Positions 1-9,864 of a DNA stretch of 64,000 nucleotides are shown here, piece after piece. The position numbers were made by a program, and so were the translations under genes. The stretch is from assembly GCF_023115465.1 (NCBI RefSeq), contig NZ_CP096034.1, positions 2,356,001-2,420,000 of the forward strand. The letters are read 5' to 3'. Within the stretch, counting starts at the first letter, position 1. Every line of letters starts with the position of its first letter. The notes under the pieces were generated by a model, which ran no database searches, had not been told where the DNA came from, and was given only the letters and a program-made list of their open reading frames with translations. Source of the stretch: Gottfriedia acidiceleris. GTDB lineage: Bacteria; Bacillota; Bacilli; Bacillales; Bacillaceae_G.

Positions 1-41
1 AAGAACTGTGGGGTAATACAGATAATTACCCCACAGTTCTT
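1..41. terminator. Bidirectional intrinsic terminator
   Basis: A 17-bp perfect inverted repeat (bases 1-17 with 25-41, 7-base loop) lies 3 bases past the stop codon of the minus-strand gene at 44-394. A/T-rich flanks on both sides allow it to act in either direction. The left flank is outside the window. Confidence 0.75.
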
Positions 42-43
42 AT

Positions 44-394
44 TTAACTTTCTAATCCAATTTGAACACCATTAAATAATTGTTGTAAATCTATTAGTTG
101 ATTTGTCATATCATTTGAAATTACAGGGGCACTACCATCATTATGACGAATTATTTTGTTGTTTAATAATTCATTTCGTATTTCATCAAGGTATTTTTGT
201 GCGCGTTCTTTATCGATCCTTCCTAATGATACCCATTCATAATAACTGTTTGTATTACCTTTTTCTTTTCGTTTCATTTGAGTTAATTCACTCTTATGTT
301 TTTCCCAGATGTATAAGTAGGGTAATTTGTCTTTACCTGCACAATATTTTAAAGTATATCCTTTTTGTCTCTTTTTTCCTCTTAAGCCCATCAT
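44..394 (-). CDS. Small basic protein of unknown function
   Basis: This encodes 116 residues that I do not recognise. The start is the first of two adjacent ATG codons, 4 bases after a strong AGGAGG. The N-terminal 60 residues are rich in Lys/Arg (MMGLRGKKRQKG), the middle has a YYEW-SLGRIDKERAQKYL segment, and the C-terminal third is predicted helical and neutral. There is no signal peptide, membrane segment or cysteine motif. It is convergent with nothing and divergent from the XRE gene of the type I restriction operon, separated by 168 bp. It may therefore be cargo of the same accessory block, but no function can be assigned. Confidence 0.6.
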   Translation of the reverse strand: MMGLRGKKRQKGYTLKYCAGKDKLPYLYIWEKHKSELTQMKRKEKGNTNSYYEWVSLGRIDKERAQKYLDEIRNELLNNKIIRHNDGSAPVISNDMTNQLIDLQQLFNGVQIGLES

Positions 395-511
395 ACAACC
401 TCCTAAAGGTTTGAGTTTAAATTCGGCGTTATAAGCTTTAAGTAAATTTTGTTGTTTTATTGAAATTCCTGCATATTTTTGGAATCATTTTTCAGTTAAT
501 TTCGATATAAA

Positions 512-550
512 TTGTTTACTAATATAGCATATGCTATAGTTTTTACTATA
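512..550 (+). promoter_or_regulatory. Promoter and palindromic operator of the XRE/hsd operon
   Basis: A -35 TTGTTT (512-517) and a -10 TATAGT (535-540) are 17 bp apart. A 16-bp perfect palindrome, TATAGCATATGCTATA (523-538), lies in the spacer and enters the -10. It overlaps a second inverted repeat, TATAGT-tttt-ACTATA (535-550), that reaches almost to the ribosome-binding site. This layout fits an autoregulated controller (C-protein-like) promoter. The function is inferred. Confidence 0.65.
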
Positions 551-562
551 AGAGGTGATTAA

Positions 563-778
563 ATGGAACTTTCTGAAACAATCAGGAGAATAAGAGAAGA
601 ATTAGGCATAACTCAAGAAAATCTTGCACATTCTGTATATGTTAGTTTTTCAACAGTTAATAGATGGGAAAATAAAAAATCAGCTCCAAACAGAGTAACT
701 ATAGCAATGTTAGTAGATTTTTGTGAAAAACAAGGTGTTAGTAATAAACTTATTGAAGAACTTCGTAAGTGCAAATAA
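563..778 (+). CDS. Small XRE-family regulator (restriction-controller-like)
   Basis: This 71-residue protein is almost entirely one Cro/C1-type helix-turn-helix (residues 5-60: IRRIREELGITQENLA, then SFSTVNRWENKKSAPN). An AGAGGTGATT ribosome-binding site precedes the ATG. It is the first gene upstream of hsdM, 21 bp away on the same strand. Its size, position and the palindromes in its own promoter resemble the C proteins that time restriction against methylation. C proteins are best known from type II systems, so for this type I operon the role is an inference. It could instead be a general autorepressor. Confidence 0.8.
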   Translation: MELSETIRRIREELGITQENLAHSVYVSFSTVNRWENKKSAPNRVTIAMLVDFCEKQGVSNKLIEELRKCK

Positions 779-799
779 AACAATTTAGGAGAACTACTT

Positions 800-3217
800 A
801 TGGCAATTAAAAAAAGTGAATTATACAGCTCATTATGGAAAAGCTGTGATGAATTAAGAGGTGGTATGGATGCCTCACAATATAAAGATTATATTTTAAC
901 AATGTTATTCGTAAAATATGTTTCGGATAAAGCTAAAAAAGATGATGACTCTTTAATTTATGTTCCTAATGGTGGATCATTTGATGACATGATTGAAGTA
1001 AAAGGTGATAAAGAAATAGGCGATAAAATGAATAAAATTATAGCCAAACTAGCAGAAGAAAATGAATTAAAAGGTGTAATAGATGTAGCTGATTTTAACG
1101 ATAGTGATAAACTTGGAAAAGGAAAAGATATGATCGATAAATTGACAAATCTTATTTCTATTTTTCAAGACGAAAAAATGGACTTTAGTAAAAATAAAGC
1201 TGCGGGCGATGACATTTTAGGGGACGCTTACGAATATTTAATGAGAAACTTTGCAACTGAATCTGGTAAAAGTAAAGGTCAATTTTACACACCAGCAGAA
1301 GTTTCACGTGTACTTGCGAAAGTTATTGGTATCGGAGAAACTACTAAACAAGCCATTACGGTTTATGATCCAACTTGCGGCAGCGGTTCTCTATTAATTA
1401 AAGCTGCTGATGAAGCAAAATCAAACGTAACAATATATGGACAAGAAATGGATAATGCTACTGCAGCTTTGGCAAAAATGAATATGATTATGCATAGCAA
1501 GGAAACGGCTGAGATATGGCAAGATAACACATTATCTGCACCTTATTTTAAAAATGAAAATAACCAAGAATTATTAAAAACATTCGATTTTATTGTAGCC
1601 AATCCTCCATTTTCAACTAAAGCTTGGAGTAATGGGATAAATCCTGAAAATGATATGTATGAGCGTTTTAAAGGATTTGGTATTCCACCTGCGAAGAATG
1701 GGGATTTTGCATTTTTGCTTCATATTAATAAATCACTTAAATCATTTGGTAAGGCAGCAGTTATTTTACCACATGGTGTTTTATTTAGAGGAAATGCAGA
1801 AGCTATTATTAGAGAAAATATTATTAAAAAAGGAATTATTAAAGGAATTATTGGTTTACCTGCCAATTTGTTTTATGGTACTGGAATCCCTGCTTGCATT
1901 ATTGTTCTAGATAAAGAAAATGCAGAAACTCGTAAAGGTATATTTATGGTAGACGCTAGTAAAGGATTCGTAAAAGATGGGAATAAAAATAGGTTGCGCG
2001 AACAAGACATTCATAAAATCGTAGAAGTTTTCACTCGGCAAATAGAGATACCAAAATTTAGTCGTATGGTAACCACAAAAGAAATTGCAGAAGATAATGA
2101 ATATAACTTAAATATACCTCGCTATATTGATTTAAGTGAACCTGAAGATATACAGGACATTTCCTCTCATTTATTAGGTGGTATACCCAATACTGATATT
2201 GATAGCTTGAAAGTTTATTGGGATGTTTATTCAAAATTAAAAGATGACTTATTTTCTAATAGTGAACGAGATGGCTATTCTTTCTTAAATGTGAATCAAG
2301 TAGAAATTAAAGAAACAATATTCAATCATGAGCAATTTATTACCCATCAAGAAACCATTGTCAACGTATTTAATAAATGGACACAAACTAATGAATCAAT
2401 ATTGAAAAACTTAACTTCAGAAAATAAACCTAAAGAGATTATTCAAGCTATTTCAGAAGATATATTGAAAAAATTCTCAGAAGTAGCATTAATAGATAAA
2501 TACGATGTATATCAAACACTTTTGACTTATTGGAATGAAACGATGCAAGATGATATTTATGTTATTGTAGATGAAAATTGGACTGCAGGTAATGAAGTTG
2601 AGTGGATATACACAGAGAAAAAGAAACTTAAAGGATTCGAGGGTAAGTTAATCCCTCAATCATTAATAATAAAGCGTTATTTTGAAAACGAACAATTTGA
2701 GATTGATGTTTTAGAGGCAAAAAAAGATGCAATTGTACAAAAGCAACAAGAAGTGATTGAAGAGCATGGTGTAGAAGAAGGTTTGTTAATTGAAGTTATC
2801 AACGATAGTAAAATTACAAAAAAAAGTCTAACAAAACGAATAAAAGAAATTAAACAAATTCCAGAATTTGAAGATGAAATGGCAATTTTAAAACTTTATG
2901 AAAATTTATTAGTTCAAGAAACTGAATTAAAAAAACAAATTAAAGAAGGAAATGAAAAACTAGGAGAAGCACTAATTCAAAAGTACAGTGAACTCACAAT
3001 TGATGAAATTAAACAAATAATTATTTATGACAAGTGGTTTACAAGTATTAAAAATGGAATTGACATTTTAACCGATACTATCTCGCAACAACTAGCAAAT
3101 CGAATTATTGAGTTAGCTAAACGATATGAAGAACCAATACCTGAAATAGAAAATGATGTAGAAAAATTCACTGCAAAAGTAGACGAACATCTCAGAAGGA
3201 TGGGTTTTGTATGGTAG
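800..3217 (+). CDS. hsdM: Type I restriction-modification DNA methyltransferase subunit HsdM
   Basis: This is the N6-adenine methyltransferase subunit, which with HsdS forms the modification enzyme and with HsdR the restriction complex. An HsdM N-terminal helical domain covers about residues 7-140. The SAM-binding motif I is VYDPTCGSGSLL (about 190-201) and the catalytic motif IV is NPPF in FDFIVANPPFST (about 263-274). The protein is 805 residues, roughly 300 longer than common HsdM. The extension after about residue 480 is Lys/Glu-rich and helical (KSLTKRIKEIKQ), probably coiled coil. An AGGAG precedes the ATG. The stop codon overlaps the hsdS start by 7 bases, indicating translational coupling. 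Confidence 0.95.
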   Translation: MAIKKSELYSSLWKSCDELRGGMDASQYKDYILTMLFVKYVSDKAKKDDDSLIYVPNGGSFDDMIEVKGDKEIGDKMNKIIAKLAEENELKGVIDVADFNDSDKLGKGKDMIDKLTNLISIFQDEKMDFSKNKAAGDDILGDAYEYLMRNFATESGKSKGQFYTPAEVSRVLAKVIGIGETTKQAITVYDPTCGSGSLLIKAADEAKSNVTIYGQEMDNATAALAKMNMIMHSKETAEIWQDNTLSAPYFKNENNQELLKTFDFIVANPPFSTKAWSNGINPENDMYERFKGFGIPPAKNGDFAFLLHINKSLKSFGKAAVILPHGVLFRGNAEAIIRENIIKKGIIKGIIGLPANLFYGTGIPACIIVLDKENAETRKGIFMVDASKGFVKDGNKNRLREQDIHKIVEVFTRQIEIPKFSRMVTTKEIAEDNEYNLNIPRYIDLSEPEDIQDISSHLLGGIPNTDIDSLKVYWDVYSKLKDDLFSNSERDGYSFLNVNQVEIKETIFNHEQFITHQETIVNVFNKWTQTNESILKNLTSENKPKEIIQAISEDILKKFSEVALIDKYDVYQTLLTYWNETMQDDIYVIVDENWTAGNEVEWIYTEKKKLKGFEGKLIPQSLIIKRYFENEQFEIDVLEAKKDAIVQKQQEVIEEHGVEEGLLIEVINDSKITKKSLTKRIKEIKQIPEFEDEMAILKLYENLLVQETELKKQIKEGNEKLGEALIQKYSELTIDEIKQIIIYDKWFTSIKNGIDILTDTISQQLANRIIELAKRYEEPIPEIENDVEKFTAKVDEHLRRMGFVW

Positions 3218-4455
3218 TCAAAAATATTAAAATTCAAAATGGATATAAAGATTCAGAAATTGGACTAATACCTGAAACATGGGAAATAAAATCTTTTGAA
3301 GAAATTGGTCAGTGTTTAATTGGATTAACTTATAAACCTGAAAATGTAAAAAACTATGGATTACTTGTATTAAGATCATCTAATATTGGTGGGAACAATC
3401 TTAAATTTGAAGATAATGTATACGTGGATATTGAAGTAGATGAAAAAATAAAAGTTAAAGAAAATGATCTGCTTATATGTGTAAGAAATGGTAGTAGGAA
3501 TTTAATAGGTAAATGTGCACTTATTGATAAACGCACAGAAGGATCAACTTTTGGTGCATTTATGTCAGTTTTTAGAAGTCCTATAAATGAATTTATTTAC
3601 TATTGTTTTCAATCAGAGACTATAAAAAAACAAATACAATCAAATCTAGGAGCAACCATTAATCAAATTACAAATAAAAATTTAAATTCTTTTATAGTTG
3701 CCTTACCTAATGACTCGAATGAACGGAGTGCTATTACAACTGCACTATCAGATTTAGATTCACTTATTTTCACTTTAGAAAAGCTAATAATTAAAAAAAG
3801 ATTGATTAAACAAGGTACTATGCAATTATTGCTTACAGGCAAGAAACGTTTACAAGGTTTCAATGATAATTGGGTAGAAAAAAAATTAGGTGATATTGCT
3901 GAAATTATTAGTGGTGGTACACCAAGTACATCAGTAAGTAATTTTTGGAATGGTGATATAAAATGGTGTACACCTACTGATATTACAAATACTAAAGGAA
4001 AATATATTTATGACACAGAAAAAAAAATAACAATTGAAGGTCTTAAATCAAGTTCAGCAACCCTATTACCTATAGGTTCACTTTTGTTATGTAGTCGTGC
4101 AACTATTGGTGACATAAGAATTGCAGCTTCAGAAATTTCAACAAATCAAGGTTTTAAATCACTTATACCATTTCACCAAATTAGTGGAGAGTTTATTTTT
4201 TATTATATTCAAATGCACAAGCATTTATTGATTGAAAAAGCTATTGGCTCAACTTTTCTAGAAATTTCAAAAAAAGATACTTTCGATTTAATTTTAAAAA
4301 TACCACCAACAAAAGAAGAACAAACTGAGATTGCTAATGTATTGTCAGTAATGGATATGGAAATTGAAAAAATTGAACAAAAATTAGTAAAGTATAAAAA
4401 TATAAAATTGGGAATGATTCAAGATCTTCTTACTGGGAAACGGAGGTTAGTATGA
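3211..4455 (+). CDS. hsdS: Type I restriction-modification specificity subunit HsdS
   Basis: This 414-residue DNA-recognition subunit has two target-recognition domains, one at about 15-180 (begins DSEIGLIPETWE) and one at about 215-380 (WVEKKLGDIAEI-SGGTPST). They are separated by the conserved helical spacer repeats QGTMQLLLTGKKRL (about 202-215) and LGMIQDLLTGKRRL at the C-terminus. The repeat pair is the usual internal symmetry of HsdS and indicates a complete, bipartite-site enzyme. It overlaps hsdM by 7 bases and hsdR by 4. The recognition sequence cannot be read from the protein alone. Confidence 0.95.
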   Translation: MVVKNIKIQNGYKDSEIGLIPETWEIKSFEEIGQCLIGLTYKPENVKNYGLLVLRSSNIGGNNLKFEDNVYVDIEVDEKIKVKENDLLICVRNGSRNLIGKCALIDKRTEGSTFGAFMSVFRSPINEFIYYCFQSETIKKQIQSNLGATINQITNKNLNSFIVALPNDSNERSAITTALSDLDSLIFTLEKLIIKKRLIKQGTMQLLLTGKKRLQGFNDNWVEKKLGDIAEIISGGTPSTSVSNFWNGDIKWCTPTDITNTKGKYIYDTEKKITIEGLKSSSATLLPIGSLLLCSRATIGDIRIAASEISTNQGFKSLIPFHQISGEFIFYYIQMHKHLLIEKAIGSTFLEISKKDTFDLILKIPPTKEEQTEIANVLSVMDMEIEKIEQKLVKYKNIKLGMIQDLLTGKRRLV

Positions 4456-7400
4456 GCGGAGCAATAGGACAAAATGAGAGAATTACTCAAAAGAGAGTAG
4501 TCTCTCTCTTTTCAAATAAACTTGGGTACAGGTATCTTGGAGATTGGAAAGATCGTATAAACAAGAATATTGAAGAGAAGTTTTTAAATCAATTTTTAAG
4601 GGATAGTGGTTATAGTGATGAGTTAATTAGACGGGCAATTAGTGAATTGATTAAAGTTAGTTCAAACCAAACCAAAAGTTTGTATGACATTAATAAAGAT
4701 GTTTATTCACTTCTTCGATACGGAATAAAAATAAAAGAAAACATTGGTGATAATAAGCAAACTGTCTGGTTAATAGATTGGAAAAATCCACTTTCTAATA
4801 ATTTTTATGTTGCTGAAGAAGTAACAGTCAAAGGAACAAATACAAAACGTCCTGATTTAGTTTTATATGTAAATGGTATAGCTTTGGCTATAATTGAGTT
4901 AAAAAGAAGTACAGTTTCAACTTCAGAAGGGATTAGGCAAAATTTAAATAGTCAGTCTAAAAACTTTATTCAAAGTTTTTTCTCAACCATTCAACTTGTT
5001 ATTGCTGGAAATGACACTGAAGGTGTTAAGTACGGAGTCATTGAAACACCAGAAAAATATTATCTTACTTGGAAAGATGATATAGATGCAAAAGACGATC
5101 GATCAAGAAAGATACGAAATCAATCTGATAATGAAAAATACTTATTAGATAAAAATCTTATTAGTATTTTTAATAAAGAACGTTTACTTGAAATCATTCA
5201 TGACTTTATTGTTTATGATCGTGGTATAAAAAAAGCATGTCGTCCAAATCAATATTTTGGTGTAAGAGCTGCACAAAATAGTGTACATAAGCGTGAAGGT
5301 GGAATTATTTGGCACACGCAAGGTAGTGGAAAAAGTTTAACTATGGTTTGGTTAACAAAATGGGTTAGAGAAAATAAGAATAATGCTCGTATCTTAATTA
5401 TTACAGATCGAGAAGAATTAGATGAACAAATTGAAAAAGTATTTAATGGGGTAGAAGAAAATATTTATAGAACGAAAAGTGGGGCAGATTTAATTGCTAA
5501 GTTAAACACAACGACCCCATTATTAATGTGTTCATTAGTTCATAAATTCGGGCGGACAAGGGACGACTCATATGAAAATTTCTTAGACGAATTGAAATCT
5601 AATTTACCAAAAGATTTTTCTGCAAAAGGTGACCTATATGTCTTTGTAGATGAATGTCATCGTACACAATCTGGATCCTTACATAATGCAATGAAAATGA
5701 TTTTACCTAATGCAATGTTTATTGGTTTTACAGGTACTCCTTTATTAAAAAAGGATAAAGCAAGTAGCTTAGAGGTGTTCGGTAATTATATTCATACCTA
5801 TAAATTTGATGAAGCTGTAACAGATAAGGTTGTACTCGATTTACGATATGAAGCAAGAAATATCGATCAAAATATTACCTCTCAAACGAAAGTAGATACA
5901 TGGTTTGACGTAAAAACAAAAGGATTAACAGATGCTGCTAGAGCTCAATTGAAAAAACGTTGGGGAACATTGCAAAGTGTATTCAGCTCAAAGTCACGAC
6001 TTGATAAAATTGTAACTGATATAATTTTTGATATGGAAACTAAAGACCGTCTTCAAAATGGACGTGGAAATGCGATGCTAGTTGCTGGTACCATTTATGA
6101 AGCATGTAAATATTATGAGCTATTTATAAATAAAGGATTTAAAAAATGTGCCATTATTACCTCATATTCACCAAATGCCAATGATATAAAAGGTGAAGAA
6201 ACTGCTGATGAAGGAGCTACAGAAAAGCTTGAAAAATATGAAATATATTTAAAAATGCTGGATGGAAAAACTACTGAAGTTTTTGAAAAAGAAGTTAAAG
6301 AGAAATTTATTAATGAACCAGCACAAATGAAATTATTAATTGTAGTTGATAAATTACTTACAGGATTTGATGCTCCATCTGCAACCTACCTTTATATTGA
6401 TAAAAGTATGAAAGATCACGGTTTATTCCAAGCTATTTGTCGAGTAAATAGACTAGATGGCGATGATAAGGAATACGGTTATATAATTGACTATAAAGAC
6501 CTTTTTAAAAGTCTTGAAGGAGCAGTAAACGATTATACAACAGAAGCTTTTGATCAATATGAGAAAGAAGATGTTGAAGGATTATTAAAGAACCGTTTAT
6601 CCCAAGCAAAAGAAAAACTGGACGATTTGCTTGAAAGTGTAAAAACACTTTGTGAACCAGTTGAACCTCCAAAAGACACGCTTGCGTTTCAACATTATTT
6701 TTGTGCAAAGAATACTGAAGATAAAGAGGAATTGAAAGCTAATGAACCTAAACGGGTAGCTTTATATAAAATGGTATCATTATTAATTCGATCATATGCA
6801 AATATTGCAAATGAAATGATTGAAGCTGGTTACACAAAACTGCAAGCGGAAGAAATAAAAAGCTATGTAGCTTACATTGAAAAAGTACGCGCGGAAGTAA
6901 AATTATCAAGTGGGGACTATATCGATTTAAAAGTATACGAACCAGCAATGCGTCATTTGATTGATTCTTATATTAGTGCAGAAGATAGTGAAATCTTATC
7001 AGCTTTTGATGATATGTCACTAATTGATCTAATCGTAGCTAGAGGTGAAGATGCATTAAATAACTTACCACCAAATATGAAAAAAAATAATGAAGCAGTT
7101 GCAGAAACGATTGAAAATAACGTAAGACGTATTATAATCGATGAATCATCAACAAATCCGAAATATTTTGATAAAATGTCACAACTATTAGATGAAATCA
7201 TTCGAGAACGAAAACAAAGTGTTATAGATTATCAAGCCTATTTAGCTAAAATTGTTGAATTGTCTTCTAAAGTAAAAAAACCAGAAGAATCAACAACATA
7301 CCCAATGGGTGTAAGAAAATCTCCTGCTTTACGGTCATTATTTGATAACTTAGGAAATGAAGAGATAGCAATTAATTTACATGAGCAAATTATTAGAGAA

Positions 7401-7529
7401 AAACCTGATAGTTGGAGAGGTAAGCGATTAAAAGAACGCGTTATTGAACGCATAATTAGTAGAAACATCCAGGATGAAAATCTTAGAAAACAAATCTATG
7501 ATATTGTGGTAAAACAAAATGAGTATTAA
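4452..7529 (+). CDS. hsdR: Type I restriction endonuclease/translocase subunit HsdR
   Basis: This is the ATP-dependent DNA translocase and nuclease of the complex, 1025 residues. The N-terminal PD-(D/E)xK nuclease is visible as RPDLVLYV followed by LAIIELKRS (about 135-155). The superfamily 2 helicase motifs follow: Walker A HTQGSGKSLT (about 290-300), DECH in FVDECHRTQ (about 400), FTGTPL (about 427) and later motifs around VVDKLLTGFDAPS and AICRVNRLDG. The C-terminal helical region binds the methyltransferase core. An AGGAGG site lies within the end of hsdS, and the start overlaps the hsdS stop. All catalytic motifs are intact. Confidence 0.95.
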   Translation: MSGAIGQNERITQKRVVSLFSNKLGYRYLGDWKDRINKNIEEKFLNQFLRDSGYSDELIRRAISELIKVSSNQTKSLYDINKDVYSLLRYGIKIKENIGDNKQTVWLIDWKNPLSNNFYVAEEVTVKGTNTKRPDLVLYVNGIALAIIELKRSTVSTSEGIRQNLNSQSKNFIQSFFSTIQLVIAGNDTEGVKYGVIETPEKYYLTWKDDIDAKDDRSRKIRNQSDNEKYLLDKNLISIFNKERLLEIIHDFIVYDRGIKKACRPNQYFGVRAAQNSVHKREGGIIWHTQGSGKSLTMVWLTKWVRENKNNARILIITDREELDEQIEKVFNGVEENIYRTKSGADLIAKLNTTTPLLMCSLVHKFGRTRDDSYENFLDELKSNLPKDFSAKGDLYVFVDECHRTQSGSLHNAMKMILPNAMFIGFTGTPLLKKDKASSLEVFGNYIHTYKFDEAVTDKVVLDLRYEARNIDQNITSQTKVDTWFDVKTKGLTDAARAQLKKRWGTLQSVFSSKSRLDKIVTDIIFDMETKDRLQNGRGNAMLVAGTIYEACKYYELFINKGFKKCAIITSYSPNANDIKGEETADEGATEKLEKYEIYLKMLDGKTTEVFEKEVKEKFINEPAQMKLLIVVDKLLTGFDAPSATYLYIDKSMKDHGLFQAICRVNRLDGDDKEYGYIIDYKDLFKSLEGAVNDYTTEAFDQYEKEDVEGLLKNRLSQAKEKLDDLLESVKTLCEPVEPPKDTLAFQHYFCAKNTEDKEELKANEPKRVALYKMVSLLIRSYANIANEMIEAGYTKLQAEEIKSYVAYIEKVRAEVKLSSGDYIDLKVYEPAMRHLIDSYISAEDSEILSAFDDMSLIDLIVARGEDALNNLPPNMKKNNEAVAETIENNVRRIIIDESSTNPKYFDKMSQLLDEIIRERKQSVIDYQAYLAKIVELSSKVKKPEESTTYPMGVRKSPALRSLFDNLGNEEIAINLHEQIIREKPDSWRGKRLKERVIERIISRNIQDENLRKQIYDIVVKQNEY

Positions 7530-8244
7530 AACTATTAAAATAAGTAACATTGATGTTGAAATAGAGAAGAAAAACATTAAAAACTTACACTTAGGTGTAT
7601 ATCCACCAAATGGAAGAGTAAGAGTCGCTGCTCCAATGAAAACAACAGATGAAAGTATTAGGCTAATGATAATTTCAAAAATTAGCTGGATAAAAAAACA
7701 ACAAAATAAGTTCCAATCACAATTGCGACAATCTCAAAGAGAATATGTATCTGGTGAAAGTCATTATTTGTGGGGAACTCGTTATTTGTTAAATGTGATC
7801 TATCATAAAGGTGCAGCAAAAGTTATAATACGGAACAAGAAATTCATTGATTTATACGTTAGAGACGGGACATCAAGGGACCAACGTGAAAGAGTTATGA
7901 CGAATTGGTATCGTGAACAAATTAAAGCTGTTATTCCTGACATCATACAAAAATGGGAACCACTAATGAATGTAGCAGTTGATGAATGGAGAGTAAAGGC
8001 TATGAAAACAAAATGGGGTACTTGTAATGTCAATGCTAAACGTATTTGGTTAAACCTTCATTTAGTTAAAAAGCCCCCACAGTGTATTGAATATGTAGTT
8101 GTTCATGAAATGGTACATTTAAAGGAACGTACACATAATTCACGGTTTGTTTCTTTAATGGATAACTATTATCCTAATTGGCGTACAATTCGAGATGAAT
8201 TGAATATGTTTATGTTAGATTTTGTTGAATCATTTAAAGAATAA
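7519..8244 (+). CDS. YgjP-like zinc metallopeptidase of the restriction operon
   Basis: This 241-residue protein has the SprT/M48-like zinc motif HEMVHLKERTHNSRF (HExxH, with a downstream His, about residues 194-208) and the upstream SKWGTC-type segment KTKWGTCNVNAKRIWLN. Together these define the YgjP-like (DUF45) family. It overlaps the end of hsdR by 11 bases, so it is translated as the last gene of the operon. YgjP-like genes are often found in type I restriction loci, but their role there is not settled. Possibilities are processing or turnover of a subunit. Confidence 0.85.
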   Translation: MSIKTIKISNIDVEIEKKNIKNLHLGVYPPNGRVRVAAPMKTTDESIRLMIISKISWIKKQQNKFQSQLRQSQREYVSGESHYLWGTRYLLNVIYHKGAAKVIIRNKKFIDLYVRDGTSRDQRERVMTNWYREQIKAVIPDIIQKWEPLMNVAVDEWRVKAMKTKWGTCNVNAKRIWLNLHLVKKPPQCIEYVVVHEMVHLKERTHNSRFVSLMDNYYPNWRTIRDELNMFMLDFVESFKE

Positions 8245-8291
8245 AATATTATGTATTCGGTTTAGTAATAAAGATAAGTCAATGTTACTTT

Positions 8292-8326
8292 AAATTAACT
8301 ACCTTTATCGAAAAGGTAGTTAATTT
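8292..8326. terminator. Bidirectional terminator between the hsd operon and the recombinase
   Basis: A 15-bp inverted repeat (8292-8306 with 8312-8326, 5-base loop) is flanked by T-rich sequence on both sides. It separates two convergent transcription units. Confidence 0.8.
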
Positions 8327-8332
8327 TTTATT

Positions 8333-9238
8333 TCAGCTCAACACAAATGAATGAATCGCCTGTTTTTTCAATTCAAAATCAACATGTGTATATATTGAAG
8401 TTGTTGCTAAAGATTCATGTCCTAATAATTCTTGTAAGGTTCTTAAATCAACCTTTTCTTTTGCTTCTTGTAAAAGAAGTGTAGCAAAGGTATGTCTTAA
8501 GTGATGAAGTGAAAAGCGGGTAGGAGGTAATCCTGCAGCTTCTAATGATCTTTTAAATAAAACATGTAAACCTCTTGGATTGAACTTTTCTTTTCTAGAA
8601 TTTAAGAAAATTGGCTCTGTAGAATGCGTTTGATTTAAAAGTAATGAATCATGATATTTTTTAAATAATGGAATAACAATCGGATGAAGAGGTAAAAGAC
8701 GTTCTTTTTTACCTTTCCCAAAAATTCTTATTGTTTGCTGATGGAAATCAATTTGCTGCCATGTTAAATCAACTAATTCTTGTCTACGCATTCCAGTTGT
8801 TGCAAATAACTTAAAGATTAATTCATTTCTTAATGAAGAGGGGCGATTATCTGATTCCAAATACTTAAAAAGCATCTTTAATTCGATTAACGTCATATAA
8901 ACAGGTAACAACTTATCATGTTTAGGTGCTTCAATTCCAGCGGTAAAATCCTTTTCAATAAATTGGACCTTCATAGTAAACCGACTAAAAGACTTTAAAC
9001 TAGAAATACGTCTTTGAATAGTTCTAGGTTTTACATGTTGTCTGGTTACTTGATCCTGAATAAAGCGACGTATTAAGATTGGTGAAAGATCATCTAGTAT
9101 TTTAGAGCGGTTATTTTCATTCAGAAAATTTAACAAACATTGAAAATCATGGTGATAACTATCTATAGTACATAAAGAGTAATTTTTCTCAACTTGTAAA
9201 TACAGTAGAAACTCATCAAAAGCATCAATTAACTTCAA
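8333..9238 (-). CDS. Tyrosine recombinase (XerC/XerD-like)
   Basis: This 301-residue site-specific recombinase has an N-terminal SAM-like core-binding domain (about 4-90) and a C-terminal catalytic domain. The catalytic residues are Arg in TTGMRRQELVDLTW, Lys in FGKGKKERLLPL, HxxR in LHHLRHTFATLL, His in LLGHESLATTSIY and the nucleophile Tyr in IYTHV. Translation starts at TTG, 8 bases after AGGAGG. It converges on the restriction operon, so it may once have moved that block, although XerCD-like length and motifs would also fit a resident chromosomal recombinase. No att-like repeats were found. Confidence 0.88.
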   Translation of the reverse strand: MKLIDAFDEFLLYLQVEKNYSLCTIDSYHHDFQCLLNFLNENNRSKILDDLSPILIRRFIQDQVTRQHVKPRTIQRRISSLKSFSRFTMKVQFIEKDFTAGIEAPKHDKLLPVYMTLIELKMLFKYLESDNRPSSLRNELIFKLFATTGMRRQELVDLTWQQIDFHQQTIRIFGKGKKERLLPLHPIVIPLFKKYHDSLLLNQTHSTEPIFLNSRKEKFNPRGLHVLFKRSLEAAGLPPTRFSLHHLRHTFATLLLQEAKEKVDLRTLQELLGHESLATTSIYTHVDFELKKQAIHSFVLS

Positions 9239-9820
<582 letters not shown>

Positions 9821-9853
9821 AAAAAACATCACGATTTAAGCGATGTTTTTTTA
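9821..9853. terminator. Terminator of the DUF3889 gene
   Basis: AAAAAACATC (9821-9830) pairs with GATGTTTTTT (9842-9851). The A and T runs make it functional in both directions. It lies just past the stop of the minus-strand gene. Confidence 0.75.
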
Positions 9854-9864
9854 AAGTTAGTTTC

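Noticed and set aside
103-414. Plus-strand frame opposite the 44-394 gene
   Set aside because: It is the shadow of the minus-strand gene, has no ribosome-binding site and an unnatural hydrophobic/aromatic composition.
8333-9238. Recombinase considered as integrase of an integrated element covering the restriction operon
   Set aside because: No tRNA target, att repeats, excisionase or replication genes were found within the block, so no mobile element is annotated.
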